Of a DNA stretch of 64,000 nucleotides, positions 33,499-42,316 are shown one piece after another. The DNA is from Bacteroidota bacterium (lineage in GTDB: Bacteria; Bacteroidota; Bacteroidia; Flavobacteriales; Weeksellaceae). A model generated the notes under the pieces. That model saw nothing but the letters and a program-made list of their open reading frames with translations. It was not told the origin of the DNA and made no database searches. A program made the translations under genes and the position numbers. Where the stretch lies: positions 1 through 64,000 of the forward strand of contig JAEXAR010000020.1 of assembly GCA_023394415.1 (NCBI GenBank), read 5' to 3'. How positions within the stretch are numbered: the stretch's first letter is position 1; each line of letters begins with the position of its first letter.

Positions 33499-33596
33499 TA
33501 ACGCAAAGAGCGCAAAGATTTTTTTTATCACTTTGAAAACATTTTAAGTTCGCAAAGGAACATCTAAAGATGTTCTACAAAGTTCGCAAAGAATTT
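33499..33596. repeat. GCAAAG-rich dispersed repeat, copy 3
   Basis: AACGCAAAGAGCGCAAAGATT, CACTTTGAAAACATTTTAAG, TTCGCAAAG and the hairpin GAACATC-TAAA-GATGTTC (33558-33575), then ACAAAGTTCGCAAAG. It is a complete copy, upstream of the acyl-CoA ligase gene. Confidence 0.8.
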
Positions 33597-33606
33597 CAAT
33601 TACAAA

Positions 33607-33634
33607 CTTCCATCTTCAAGCATCCATATTCCTT
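33607..33634. repeat. Degenerate heptanucleotide array after the epimerase gene
   Basis: CTTCCAT, CTTCAAG, CATCCAT and ATTCCTT; the last unit reaches the epimerase stop codon. Confidence 0.45.
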
Positions 33635-34637
33635 ACTTTTTATCCTCCAAATAATTCTTCAAATGAAAATCTATGCTTTCCGCAACAGGGATAAATGTGT
33701 AATTGAGTTTTTCACGAATTTTTTTATTTGAAATTTTATTGAACGTGCTTATGGCTTCTATATTGACTTTGTTTGCCATTTTAAGCTTTGGAAAAAGCCA
33801 ACCGAAAATAAAATTGAGCATTCTTCCAAGATTCATTACAGAAAGGGGAAGATTTTTTTGGTCTTTCAAACCTAGTTTTCCACGTACTATTTTTCCAAAA
33901 TCAAAATATTTTAGATTTTCGGAAATTACGATAAATCTTTCCCCGAAAACATTTTTTTCCATTAATTCGACGGCGATTTTTGCAACGTCTCGAACGTCCA
34001 CATAAGAAGTTCCGCCCGTGAAAATATAGCTGTTTCGTTCTGCAGTACCAAAAATTTCGCCGCTGCTGTGATTCCAATTTCCGGTACCGATAATCATTCC
34101 GGGATTGATGATAACGGTGTTCAAACCTTCTGCAGAAGCGCGCCAAACTTCCATCTCTGAAAAATGTTTGGATTTTGCATACGCAGAATGTTCGAGTTTT
34201 GAATTGAAATCCGAGGATTCGTCCATTTCTCCGTCTTCATTAAAACCGTCTAAAACCGCAATAGAACTTACAAAGCAAAATTTCTTTACTGAAGAATCTT
34301 CACACGCGTAAAGCAAATTTTTTGTGCCTTCAATATTGGTGTGATACATTTCCCGTTTTTTATCGGGATGAAAACTGACTTTTGCAGCGCAATGATAGAC
34401 CTCTTCAACTTCATTTAGAGCAGCCTTTAATGAATCCAAATCATCAAAATCAACGTCTATCCATTCAATTTTTTGAAAAAATTCGTCGGGATTTTCAACA
34501 TAGTATTTGAAAGAATTTTTCACATCATCCAAATCACTTGATTTTCTTTTGGTTGCGCGCACATTTTTTCCTCGCTTCAGCAGTTCTAAAGCGATAACTC
34601 TTCCGAGAATTCCTGTGGCGCCGGTAACTAAAATCAT
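33633..34637 (-). CDS. NAD-dependent epimerase/dehydratase family protein
   Basis: Short-chain dehydrogenase of the extended (atypical) type, 334 residues. The Rossmann motif is VTGATGILGRVIALELLKRG; the active-site Tyr and Lys are in YAKSKHF, preceded by SS(I) in FVSSIAVL. The group covers epimerases, dihydroflavonol reductase-like and sugar-modifying enzymes; substrate not predictable. A -7 box is 17 nt upstream and a bidirectional terminator lies behind it, towards the phytase gene. Confidence 0.9.
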   Translation of the reverse strand: MILVTGATGILGRVIALELLKRGKNVRATKRKSSDLDDVKNSFKYYVENPDEFFQKIEWIDVDFDDLDSLKAALNEVEEVYHCAAKVSFHPDKKREMYHTNIEGTKNLLYACEDSSVKKFCFVSSIAVLDGFNEDGEMDESSDFNSKLEHSAYAKSKHFSEMEVWRASAEGLNTVIINPGMIIGTGNWNHSSGEIFGTAERNSYIFTGGTSYVDVRDVAKIAVELMEKNVFGERFIVISENLKYFDFGKIVRGKLGLKDQKNLPLSVMNLGRMLNFIFGWLFPKLKMANKVNIEAISTFNKISNKKIREKLNYTFIPVAESIDFHLKNYLEDKK

Positions 34638-34653
34638 AAATTTGGATATTTTA

Positions 34654-34661
34654 CAAAAATA
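34654..34661 (-). promoter_or_regulatory. Candidate -7 box (TATTTTTG) of the epimerase gene
   Basis: Perfect TAnnTTTG on the minus strand, 17 nt before the ATG at 34637. Confidence 0.45.
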
Positions 34662-34701
34662 CTCATAATAAATTCAAGCTCAAACTTAAAAATATAATAA
34701 A

Positions 34702-34732
34702 AAACCCTGCAAAAGTTTTTTTTGCAAGGTTT
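34702..34732 (-). terminator. Terminator after the phytase gene
   Basis: On the minus strand AAACCTTGCAAAA-AAAAC-TTTTGCAGGGTTT is a 13-bp stem with one G-U pair, followed by TTTTT. It is nearly symmetric and may also work on the other strand. Confidence 0.75.
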
Positions 34733-34761
34733 CTATTATTATTAAAAATTCAATTCTTTAA

Positions 34762-35799
34762 TTACTTGGGCTGCGACTGCTCATCAATAATTTTCTGAAA
34801 TTCGCGCCAATCGTAGTAATGAAATATTTTTCCGTTGGTCATCGCCACAAAAACGCCGTTCGGAAATTTGGGTCCGAGATTGACACTGACCACTTCTGAA
34901 CCGTCACTTTCCTTTGTAGAAACCGGAATTTCTGCAATTCTGGAATGCTGGTTCGCATTTCCACTGTCGCCTTCGCGCCTGTAAACGTTGAAGGTATTGG
35001 CTTGCTGATTTGAAATCAAAATGTATCCTTTTCCGTTTCCGGTGTCATAAATCGAAATTCCCTCCACATCTTCTTTGAAATCTTTCTGCCCAAAAAGTAC
35101 GAGTTCCTGATTTCCCTTTGCCGGATCTGCATAATATTTGCGAACACCAAATCCTTCATCAGAATAATAGATAAAGCCCAGTTCATCATCAACGGCAATG
35201 CTTTCAATTTCTTTCTTACCGCTGAAATTTCCGAACTTCCTTACCACTTCGCCGGTAACTTTCCCGTTGTTTTCTAAAAGTTTGTACTGCCAAAGGTAAG
35301 TTCCGCTCGGGCCGAATTTTCTGCCTACAATGGCGAAAATTTCTTCAGTCTGCGGGTTCTTGTAGATTGAAATCCCCATAGGGTCGCGATCAGTTTCGCC
35401 TTCAAAAACACTTATTGCCCCAATTTCTTTCATCGAGGGAACTTCGTAAATCCTGATCTTGTTCTGCTGTCTTTCCGTGGTAACTGCTATATCGATTTTT
35501 TTACCCTGAAAATTAAATCCGTATTCAACATCTACGTTGTTAGGACGCTTTAAACCCGGAACTTTGTTCACAATTTTTCCATTTAAATCAAAAACAAAAA
35601 GGCCGCCTTCCGTGTCTTTGTCGGTTCCGATGATTAAAGATTGGGAAGCATCCTGTGGATTGATCCAGATCGCGGGATCATCAGTATCAAAATTTACCTG
35701 TTCGGTGATTACGGTTGGTTGAACCTTTTTACCCAAATTTAAAGATGTACACTGTACCAATGCGGAGCAAAGTGCGATATAAAAAACTGTTTTTTTCAT
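34762..35799 (-). CDS. Beta-propeller phytase, lipoprotein
   Basis: 3-phytase/beta-propeller phytase of 345 residues, with a signal and lipobox VQC. The opening TDDPAIWINP, then GTDKDTEGGLFVFDLNGK, RPNNVDVEYGF and later EDVEGISIYD are the blades and calcium-binding acidic residues of this fold. It removes phosphate from inositol hexakisphosphate outside the cytoplasm. It follows a TonB-dependent receptor gene; a terminator at 35813 between them may weaken readthrough. Local base use is richer in G and C than its neighbours, as for the receptor gene. Confidence 0.93.
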   Translation of the reverse strand: MKKTVFYIALCSALVQCTSLNLGKKVQPTVITEQVNFDTDDPAIWINPQDASQSLIIGTDKDTEGGLFVFDLNGKIVNKVPGLKRPNNVDVEYGFNFQGKKIDIAVTTERQQNKIRIYEVPSMKEIGAISVFEGETDRDPMGISIYKNPQTEEIFAIVGRKFGPSGTYLWQYKLLENNGKVTGEVVRKFGNFSGKKEIESIAVDDELGFIYYSDEGFGVRKYYADPAKGNQELVLFGQKDFKEDVEGISIYDTGNGKGYILISNQQANTFNVYRREGDSGNANQHSRIAEIPVSTKESDGSEVVSVNLGPKFPNGVFVAMTNGKIFHYYDWREFQKIIDEQSQPK

Positions 35800-35812
35800 T
35801 TTATGAAATATT

Positions 35813-35835
35813 AAAAAAAAGCGGATTGCTCCGCT
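35813..35835 (-). terminator. Terminator between the receptor and phytase genes
   Basis: Minus strand AGCGGA-GCAA-TCCGCT followed by TTTTTTT, 28 bp past the receptor stop. It may attenuate expression of the downstream phytase. Confidence 0.75.
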
Positions 35836-35862
35836 CTCCTGGTGAAATATATAAAATAGTAA

Positions 35863-38679
35863 TTAAAAGTCAAACTTGAAACCGAAAGTATATCTCGGCA
35901 TATAGTATTCCATCTGTGCCGTTCTGCTCTTCACACCCTGATAATATCTCAAAGGTTGGTTGGTAAGGTTGTTGGCCTCCACGAAGAACCTCATCCATTC
36001 CTTGATTGCGTAAGATGCGTTGAAATCCACAAAAGTCTGCTTATTATAGTAGCGGTCCTCGAAAGCATCTGCACCAAGTTCATCAAGATAAGCTGCAGCA
36101 TGGTTCAATGAAATCCTTGCGGAGAATTTCTTGTTTTCCCAAGCCAATGAAGCATTGAACATATGTGGTGCCGTACCAGGCAACATAAGGCCTTCTCTTA
36201 AAGTTCCGTCCGCAGCGTAAATTCCTTTTGTTTCAGATTTGGTGTAGGTATAGTTGGCGTAAAGGTTGAAGAATCTCGCAAATCCAGGAAGGAAATCGAG
36301 CTGCTTTTGTACAGCCACCTCGAAACCGTAAACGTTTACACTTTCTCCATTTTTCGACTGAAGGAATGTGTAATCTTCTCCCTGCACCAAAACATTGGCA
36401 ACATCCGGAAATTCTGCAGAGAATTTATCGTAACTGAATTTATTGTCCCTGTTATCGTAGATGAAATCATTGATCTTTTTGTAGAAACCACCCAATGAAA
36501 TCAAACCTACAGACTTGAAATATTTTTCAGCCATCACATCAAAATTGTGTGCATAAGATGCTTTCAGGTTCGGGTTACCTGCAGAAATATCGTTGTCTCC
36601 CGGAATAATGCTTACGAAAGGCGAAAGTTTGTAATAGCTCGGCCTCGCCAAAGCTGTGGAATAAGCTGCACGGAGAACCAGATTTTCAACCGGTGTGTAT
36701 TTGAACGCCAGGCTTGGTAAATAGTTGGTATAATCGTTTTTGATCTGTCGGGTTCCTGTCAAATCCTCTTCATCCTCAATGACGTTCCCGGTGTAGTCGA
36801 TTTGCGTGTTTTCAAGCCTTAAACCGGCAATCATCGAGAATACATCGCTAAAATTCTGATCCCAACGCAGATATCCGGCATAAATATTTTCTTTGGCTTT
36901 GTAATTAAGACCTAAATATTCTGAGGGTTCGTCACTCTCTGTAAACATCGCTGAGTTTTTCAGATTTAAACCGGCCAAGTGTTCTTTGCTTGCAAACCAT
37001 CCCGGAACGTATTTTTCGCTTGGGTTATAATTTTTACCGTCCCAAAATACGCGGTTCACTTTATCCAAAGTAGAATATAAAGTATTGGAAGCTACAGGTT
37101 TGTAATCGAAGAAATCATTATCTCTTTCTTTAGTTTTGATCCTCGCCTTACCACCGATTCTCAAACGTCCTTTCTGTTCGCTGATGATGGAGAAAGGAAA
37201 TCTGAAATTCAGTTTACCCGTAATTTCGTCTTCAAACGTCATCCCGTTCTGCTCTGTAAGTGTTCTGAATTTATAATCTTTTAAAGCCGGCTGAGTCAGC
37301 GGTTTTAGTAAAGGCTGCTCCTCGCTGTCGAAATTTTTATCAAGCGCAACGCCTTTCACCTGATAATCAGTATATCTTTCGTTTGGCCTTTGTTCTTCGG
37401 CTCTGGAGAAGGATGCACCCCATTCCATATCGATTTTTGAGCCGATGATGTGGTCACCTTTAATAAAATAATTCTGCATAATCTGGCGCTCAAGCCTTGA
37501 ACCTTCGTTAAGGTCATTCATGATTCCGCCTTTGGTTTGCGCTCTTAAATCAGCGGTATAACCCAGGAATTCACCGGTTTTTTTGTCGAAATTTTCTTTT
37601 ACGCTGTTGAAACGCAGCCTGTAACGGTTTTCCAAATCGTCTCTCCAGTTGTAAAGTGCGCCTAAAGCAAGGGCATTCTTACTGTTGATCTTGAAATCAA
37701 GGTTGGCACCTACAGATTTCCGTTCGCGCTTTACATCGTATTTTCTGATGTCCATTTCACCGATGAAAGCTTCTGAAGCTTTACCTTCTTTCCAAACCGC
37801 TTCTACATTATCAGAACCGTAATCCTGAAGGTTATAAGAACCGTTCAACGCAAGCCCGACAGCACCGCCAAAGAATCTGTTTCCGTAGAAAAACCCGTTG
37901 TTGAAGGCAAATTTGTTACGGATTGGGTTGAAGCCTGAAGCAGTCGTCAGTGAAAGTCTTTCCTTGTTGGTTGGCGTTTTGGTATTCAAGTTCACCGAAC
38001 CACCGATCGCATCGGCATCCATATCTGAGGTCAGAGTTTTGTTCACCTCTACCAGTTGGATCATATCTGCAGGGATAAGGTCCATCTGAACTTTTCGGTT
38101 ATCGCCTTCCGCAGAAGGAATCCTGTTTCCGTTCAGTGTTACAGAGTTCAGCTCCGGTGCAAGACCGCGAATGATGATGTCGCGCGCTTCGCCCTGGTCG
38201 TTCTGCATCGTGATTCCAGGTACACGCTTTAAGGCATCACCGATATTGGAATCCGGGAATTTACCGATTTGCTCCGTAGAAATAACGTTGGTGATATTAG
38301 GATTGTTTTTCTGGGTATTTAACGCTCTTGCCTGGCTTTGACGACCGAAACCCACGACATTTACAGCTTCTATGGTTGCCGATTTCGGATCCAGAACGAT
38401 GTTCTGCACGATACCCGATTCATTTACGGTTACCGGATAACTCGCTGTGCCGTAACCCAAATAATCCACCGTCATGGTATAGTTTCCTTCAGGAACGTTC
38501 AGGAAAACAAAGTTACCGTTAGCGTCTGAAGTGGTGAAGATGTTTCCAGGAGTTAATCTGATTTTTGCACCGGGCAAAGCAATTTTGTTTTCATCATTAA
38601 TCTTTCCCGATACGGTTCCTGTCTGCGCAAAAATATAGGCTGAAGCACAGAACAGCACCGAACATAAAACTCTTTTCAT
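35863..38679 (-). CDS. TonB-dependent outer-membrane receptor (phytate locus)
   Basis: Receptor of 938 residues. After a signal peptide (MKRVLCSVLFCASAYIFAQ) there is a carboxypeptidase-regulatory-like domain (about 22-105), then the plug (NVISTEQIGKFPDSNIGDALKRVPGI and IIIRGLAPELNSVTLNGNRI, about 130-235) and a 22-strand barrel ending GFKFDF. It imports large substrates using TonB. The phytase downstream suggests uptake of inositol phosphates or phosphate released from them. The plug belongs to the type common for TonB receptors that work without SusD; no susD gene is present. A -7 box is 20 nt upstream. Confidence 0.95.
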   Translation of the reverse strand: MKRVLCSVLFCASAYIFAQTGTVSGKINDENKIALPGAKIRLTPGNIFTTSDANGNFVFLNVPEGNYTMTVDYLGYGTASYPVTVNESGIVQNIVLDPKSATIEAVNVVGFGRQSQARALNTQKNNPNITNVISTEQIGKFPDSNIGDALKRVPGITMQNDQGEARDIIIRGLAPELNSVTLNGNRIPSAEGDNRKVQMDLIPADMIQLVEVNKTLTSDMDADAIGGSVNLNTKTPTNKERLSLTTASGFNPIRNKFAFNNGFFYGNRFFGGAVGLALNGSYNLQDYGSDNVEAVWKEGKASEAFIGEMDIRKYDVKRERKSVGANLDFKINSKNALALGALYNWRDDLENRYRLRFNSVKENFDKKTGEFLGYTADLRAQTKGGIMNDLNEGSRLERQIMQNYFIKGDHIIGSKIDMEWGASFSRAEEQRPNERYTDYQVKGVALDKNFDSEEQPLLKPLTQPALKDYKFRTLTEQNGMTFEDEITGKLNFRFPFSIISEQKGRLRIGGKARIKTKERDNDFFDYKPVASNTLYSTLDKVNRVFWDGKNYNPSEKYVPGWFASKEHLAGLNLKNSAMFTESDEPSEYLGLNYKAKENIYAGYLRWDQNFSDVFSMIAGLRLENTQIDYTGNVIEDEEDLTGTRQIKNDYTNYLPSLAFKYTPVENLVLRAAYSTALARPSYYKLSPFVSIIPGDNDISAGNPNLKASYAHNFDVMAEKYFKSVGLISLGGFYKKINDFIYDNRDNKFSYDKFSAEFPDVANVLVQGEDYTFLQSKNGESVNVYGFEVAVQKQLDFLPGFARFFNLYANYTYTKSETKGIYAADGTLREGLMLPGTAPHMFNASLAWENKKFSARISLNHAAAYLDELGADAFEDRYYNKQTFVDFNASYAIKEWMRFFVEANNLTNQPLRYYQGVKSRTAQMEYYMPRYTFGFKFDF

Positions 38680-38698
38680 TACTTAAAATTTAATTGGG

Positions 38699-38706
38699 CA
38701 AAAATA
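38699..38706 (-). promoter_or_regulatory. Candidate -7 box (TATTTTTG) of the receptor gene
   Basis: Perfect TAnnTTTG on the minus strand, 20 nt before the ATG at 38679. Confidence 0.45.
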
Positions 38707-38787
38707 GGCAAGTGCGTTCTGAAAAGAGTTTTCGGAGAATTTAACAGTTTGTTAAGAAATTGTTACAGATTATTTTTAATTTTTCCA

Positions 38788-39585
38788 CTAAGCCTGGTGT
38801 GTATCAAAAATAAAATCTTTAACTGCCTTATTAAAATCGGTTGGATTTTCGGCCTGAACCCAGTGGCCGGCATTTGGAATTTTAACAATTTTAAAATCAG
38901 GAAACTGCTGTTTGATCAGAAATTCGTCCTGTGGAAGAATATAATTGGATTTTTCACCGGCTATAAATAAAGTCGGACCGTTGTAAACCCCAAATTTAAT
39001 GGCACTGGCCACAAACTCATTGTATTTTTCCGAAAGCGTTTTCAGGTTGAAGCGCCACGCGAGTTTTTTCTCTCCGTTTTCGTCATTCCAATACAGATTT
39101 TTTGCCAAAAACTGAACCACAGATTTTTCGGGAATATAGGCTGTTAAATGTTCCTCCACTTCCTGTCGCGACTTCATTTCATTAAAATCAACGGTTTCCA
39201 AAGCCTTTATAATTCCCTGATGGTGTGGCGGGTATGCTTTCGGTGAAATATCGGCCACAATAAGTTTTTCCACTTTCAAAGGATATTTTACCGCGAACTG
39301 CATCACGGCTTTTCCGCCAAGGGAATGGCCTAGAAGATTGGCTTTTTCAATCCCGTAATGCTGCATATAATGCGTGATGTCGTGCGCCAAATCGTCGTGA
39401 CTCATTTCTTCTGAATGGAAACTTTTGCCGTGATTCCTTAAATCAATAAGATGAACGGGAAAAAATTCGCCCATTTCTTTCCCGAAACTTCCCCAATTGT
39501 CGAGCATTCCGAAAAGTCCGTGAAAAACGAGAAGAGGCGTTCCGCTTTTTTCTTGTCCGTATATTTTTGAGTGGAGGATTTGCAT
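38788..39585 (-). CDS. Alpha/beta hydrolase (YbfF-like esterase)
   Basis: Alpha/beta hydrolase of 265 residues resembling YbfF-type esterases. It has LVFHGLFGMLDNWG (oxyanion), LIDLRNHGKS, nucleophile GHSLGG, Asp in IAGEKSNYI region and His in NAGHWVQAE. No signal peptide. Its substrate is unknown; YbfF hydrolyses palmitoyl-CoA and malonyl-CoA in other organisms. I start at 39585 (MQILHSKIYGQ). The frame stays open 8 codons further (39609), but those codons (MRTLRLKN) come from a GCAAAG repeat. Confidence 0.88.
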   Translation of the reverse strand: MQILHSKIYGQEKSGTPLLVFHGLFGMLDNWGSFGKEMGEFFPVHLIDLRNHGKSFHSEEMSHDDLAHDITHYMQHYGIEKANLLGHSLGGKAVMQFAVKYPLKVEKLIVADISPKAYPPHHQGIIKALETVDFNEMKSRQEVEEHLTAYIPEKSVVQFLAKNLYWNDENGEKKLAWRFNLKTLSEKYNEFVASAIKFGVYNGPTLFIAGEKSNYILPQDEFLIKQQFPDFKIVKIPNAGHWVQAENPTDFNKAVKDFIFDTHQA

Positions 39586-39590
39586 ATTTT

Positions 39591-39690
39591 TTAAACGCAA
39601 AGTGCGCAAAGATTTTATTAATTATTTAAAATATTTTAAGTTCGCAAAGAAACATCCAAAGATGTTCTGCGAAGTTCGCAGAAATTTCTA
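39591..39690. repeat. GCAAAG-rich dispersed repeat, copy 4
   Basis: AAACGCAAAGTGCGCAAAGATT, ATATTTTAAGTTCGCAAAG and hairpin AACATC-CAAA-GATGTT (39651-39666), then TTCTGCGAAGTTCGCAGAA. It lies just upstream of the esterase gene and covers the gap to pdxJ. Confidence 0.8.
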
Positions 39691-39692
39691 AT

Positions 39693-40412
39693 TTACCAAA
39701 CCGCCAATCGTTTCAAATAAGCTTGAACCGTGTTTTCCATTCCCATATACAATGCTTCTCCAATTAAAGCGTGACCAATGGAAACCTCTAACAAATTGGG
39801 GATATTTTCTGCGAAATATTTTAGATTTTCCAAACTTAAATCGTGTCCTGCATTTACACCAAGTCCATATTTTTCGGCTTCTTTTGCGGTTTCTATGTAT
39901 GGTTTTATTGCTTCTTCCTTGTTACTAGAATAGTTTTTTGCGTAAGCTTCGGTGTACAATTCAATTCTATCAGTTCCGGTTTCTGCTGCAAATTTCACCA
40001 TTTCTGGATTTGGGTCAAGGAAAATAGACGTTCTAATTCCTGCATTTTTAAATTCGGCAATCACAGATTTTAAAAATTCTAAATTTTTCTCGCAATCCCA
40101 ACCGGAATTGGAAGTGATGGCATCATCAGCATCAGGAACGAGCGTTACTTGCTCCGGTTTTACTTCCAAAACCATATCAATAAACGGACGATGAGGATTT
40201 CCTTCAATATTAAATTCCGTGTAAACCAAAGGTTTTAAATCATACACATCTTTTCTGGTGATGTGTCTTTCGTCCGGTCTTGGATGAATGGTAATTCCGT
40301 GCGCTCCAAATTCCTGAATTTTAATGGCGGCTTCTGTTACGCTTGGGAAATCGCCACCTCTTGCATTGCGAAGTGTGGCTATTTTATTGATGTTGACGCT
40401 GAGTTTTGTCAT
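39693..40412 (-). CDS. pdxJ: Pyridoxine 5'-phosphate synthase
   Basis: PdxJ of 239 residues, full length TIM barrel. The N-terminal LSVNINKIATLRNARGGDFPS, GITIHPRPDERHI and the C-terminal VNAGHDLSLENLK and IGHALIGEAL are conserved. It condenses 1-deoxyxylulose phosphate and 3-amino-2-oxopropyl phosphate to pyridoxine 5'-phosphate. Note that an isoprenoid mevalonate route coexists here, so deoxyxylulose phosphate would be made for B6 only. No pdxA is adjacent. Confidence 0.96.
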   Translation of the reverse strand: MTKLSVNINKIATLRNARGGDFPSVTEAAIKIQEFGAHGITIHPRPDERHITRKDVYDLKPLVYTEFNIEGNPHRPFIDMVLEVKPEQVTLVPDADDAITSNSGWDCEKNLEFLKSVIAEFKNAGIRTSIFLDPNPEMVKFAAETGTDRIELYTEAYAKNYSSNKEEAIKPYIETAKEAEKYGLGVNAGHDLSLENLKYFAENIPNLLEVSIGHALIGEALYMGMENTVQAYLKRLAVW

Positions 40413-40490
40413 TGTTATGATATTATCGACTTCTAGACTAGAGATTAAAGACGAATAAATCTCATTTCTCTTATCTATAAATCTATTTGT

Positions 40491-41744
40491 CTAAATTTTA
40501 TTTACCTGCATTATTTCCAAATCAAACTCCTTTGAAGCTGCCAAAAGATGGTCGAAAATATCGGCTTGAATTTCCTCAAAATCTTCCATCGCAGATTTGT
40601 TGGCGAAACAATAGATTTCCAAAGGCATCCCTTGCGAAGTAATTTCGAGTTGGCGCACCAAAAGGGTTTCTTCTTGGTCGATATCTTTGTCCTGTTTCAG
40701 GTAGTTTAAAGCATATCTACGAAAGACTCCAATGTTTGTTAATTGCCTTCCATTAATAATAAAATCTGAATTTTGTATTTTATTCCTTTCATTCAAAATT
40801 TCTTCTGCTTTAGAATCCAAATATTCAGCAATGAGATTAACTTTCTTCAATTTTGAAAAAAGTTCTTCATCAATAAATTTGAATGAATTAATATTGAAAA
40901 CGATGGATTTTTTAATTCTTCTACGGTTACCTTCCGCCATTACCTGATGGTTTTTAATCTCTGTAGAAAGTAAGTCGTAAGTTGGTATTGTAGATATTGT
41001 TTTATCAAAGTTTTGAATTTTTGTAGTGATGATACTGATATCTTGAATTGTACCTTCTAAATTGTACTTCGGAATCCCAATCCAATCGCCCACTTTGAGA
41101 CTTCGGGATGTTGCGACGTGAATTCCCGTCATAAATCCGAGAATGGTATCGCGGAACACCAAAACCAAAACTGCTGTGATTGCTCCTAAACTTCCTAAAA
41201 TGGTTGTCCCACTGATTCCGAAAATTACTGAAAAAGCAATTACCGTAAAGATGAAAATACCAACTGTTTTAAGGGTTTGGGATATTGCGTTGATCGCAAC
41301 AATTCTATAAAAATCACTTTTATAAGAGTAGTAATATTTTATGGCTTTCAGAAAACGGTATGCCATATTTGCAAAGACTAATACCATCGCCAAGTAAAAC
41401 ATTCTGGTAAAGAAATCAAAACTTTTGGGATGCCTCCAGAACACGGACTCTAATGCGATAGAACCAATTCCCAATGCAATAATATGTGCAATAGAATTGC
41501 TGACTTTTGATTTATAAATCGCTTTCAAAAAAGGATATTTCTGCTCATTATCAAAAGTTTTCAGCACTAAGTTTATAAAGCTTTTCAGAATAAAATCTAA
41601 CGCAAAAACAATGGCAGCAAGAAAAATAAATTTCCCCAAAACCTGCAAAAACCACACATCAGCAATGTAATCCCTTACAAAATAGTGGATTTCATCGCTG
41701 ATAATCTGTAGAAAATCAAGTGTTTTATCAAGTTCTTTTTCCAT
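40491..41744 (-). CDS. Mechanosensitive ion channel, MscS family (YbdG-like)
   Basis: Channel of 417 residues. Several N-terminal helices (about 38-58, 88-105, 110-130, 155-180) precede the pore helix GTTILGSLGAITAVLVLVFRDTILGFMTG and a cytosolic beta domain with VGDWIGIPKYNLEGTI and ISTIPTYDLLSTEIKNH. The segment IPT..LL.TEIKNH and the C-terminal layout resemble Escherichia coli YbdG, a MscM-type channel of about the same length. It releases solutes under hypo-osmotic shock. A -7 box 6 nt before the ATG would give an almost leaderless mRNA. Confidence 0.92.
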   Translation of the reverse strand: MEKELDKTLDFLQIISDEIHYFVRDYIADVWFLQVLGKFIFLAAIVFALDFILKSFINLVLKTFDNEQKYPFLKAIYKSKVSNSIAHIIALGIGSIALESVFWRHPKSFDFFTRMFYLAMVLVFANMAYRFLKAIKYYYSYKSDFYRIVAINAISQTLKTVGIFIFTVIAFSVIFGISGTTILGSLGAITAVLVLVFRDTILGFMTGIHVATSRSLKVGDWIGIPKYNLEGTIQDISIITTKIQNFDKTISTIPTYDLLSTEIKNHQVMAEGNRRRIKKSIVFNINSFKFIDEELFSKLKKVNLIAEYLDSKAEEILNERNKIQNSDFIINGRQLTNIGVFRRYALNYLKQDKDIDQEETLLVRQLEITSQGMPLEIYCFANKSAMEDFEEIQADIFDHLLAASKEFDLEIMQVNKI

Positions 41745-41749
41745 TCTCG

Positions 41750-41757
41750 CAAAAATA
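41750..41757 (-). promoter_or_regulatory. -7 box (TATTTTTG) at near-leaderless spacing, mscS gene
   Basis: Perfect TAnnTTTG on the minus strand; its G is 6 nt before the A of the ATG at 41744. Confidence 0.45.
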
Positions 41758-41819
41758 AGAAAATCGCTTGTTAATATCTGATAAATTCATACTTTTAACC
41801 AATTTTAATAAATGATTTT

Positions 41820-42305
41820 ATGGATAACTCAGTGATTATTTTAATCAGTGTCGTGCTGCTCGTGGTTGGACTTCTGGGAACAATTTTACCGGTTCTTCCG
41901 GGGTTATTGTTGAGCTTGTGCGGACTTTTAATATATAAATTCGGAACCGATGCAGATTTGCCGATGGCTTACATCTGGATATTTTCAATTTTAACAATAA
42001 TTTCTGCGGTTCTCAATTACGTTATTCCTGCCAAAACCAACCGAAAATACGGTGGAACACGTTGGGGAAGCATTGGTTCTATCATTGGTACAATTGCGGG
42101 AATGTTCTTTATTCCGGTACCTTTTGGATTTTTAATCGGAATGTTTTTAGGTGTTTTTGTTGGCGAATTATTGCACGATTCTCAAGATAAAAAGAAGGCT
42201 TGGAATTCTACAAAAGGTGCATTAATTGGATTTATTTATGGTGCAGGATTCAATTTTATGGTAGGTTTGGCAATGCTTTTGGTCGTTTTAATTAATATAT
42301 TCTAA
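41820..42305 (+). CDS. DUF456 family membrane protein
   Basis: Small membrane protein of 161 residues with four or five predicted helices. The DUF456 pattern is seen in LLGTILPVLPGLLLSLCG, KYGGTRWGSIGSIIGTIAGMFFIPVPFGFLIGMFLGVFVGELLHD, and the C-terminal GALIGFIYG. Function unknown. It is followed after 11 bp by a small lipoprotein gene on the same strand, so the two likely form a unit. Confidence 0.88.
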   Translation: MDNSVIILISVVLLVVGLLGTILPVLPGLLLSLCGLLIYKFGTDADLPMAYIWIFSILTIISAVLNYVIPAKTNRKYGGTRWGSIGSIIGTIAGMFFIPVPFGFLIGMFLGVFVGELLHDSQDKKKAWNSTKGALIGFIYGAGFNFMVGLAMLLVVLINIF

Positions 42306-42316
42306 AATTTAAAAAA

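Noticed and set aside
40413..40490. Apparent repeats of TAGA and GAGA between pdxJ and the mscS gene
   Set aside because: Spacing is irregular (about 8 nt, then breaks), so I did not count it as a heptamer array.
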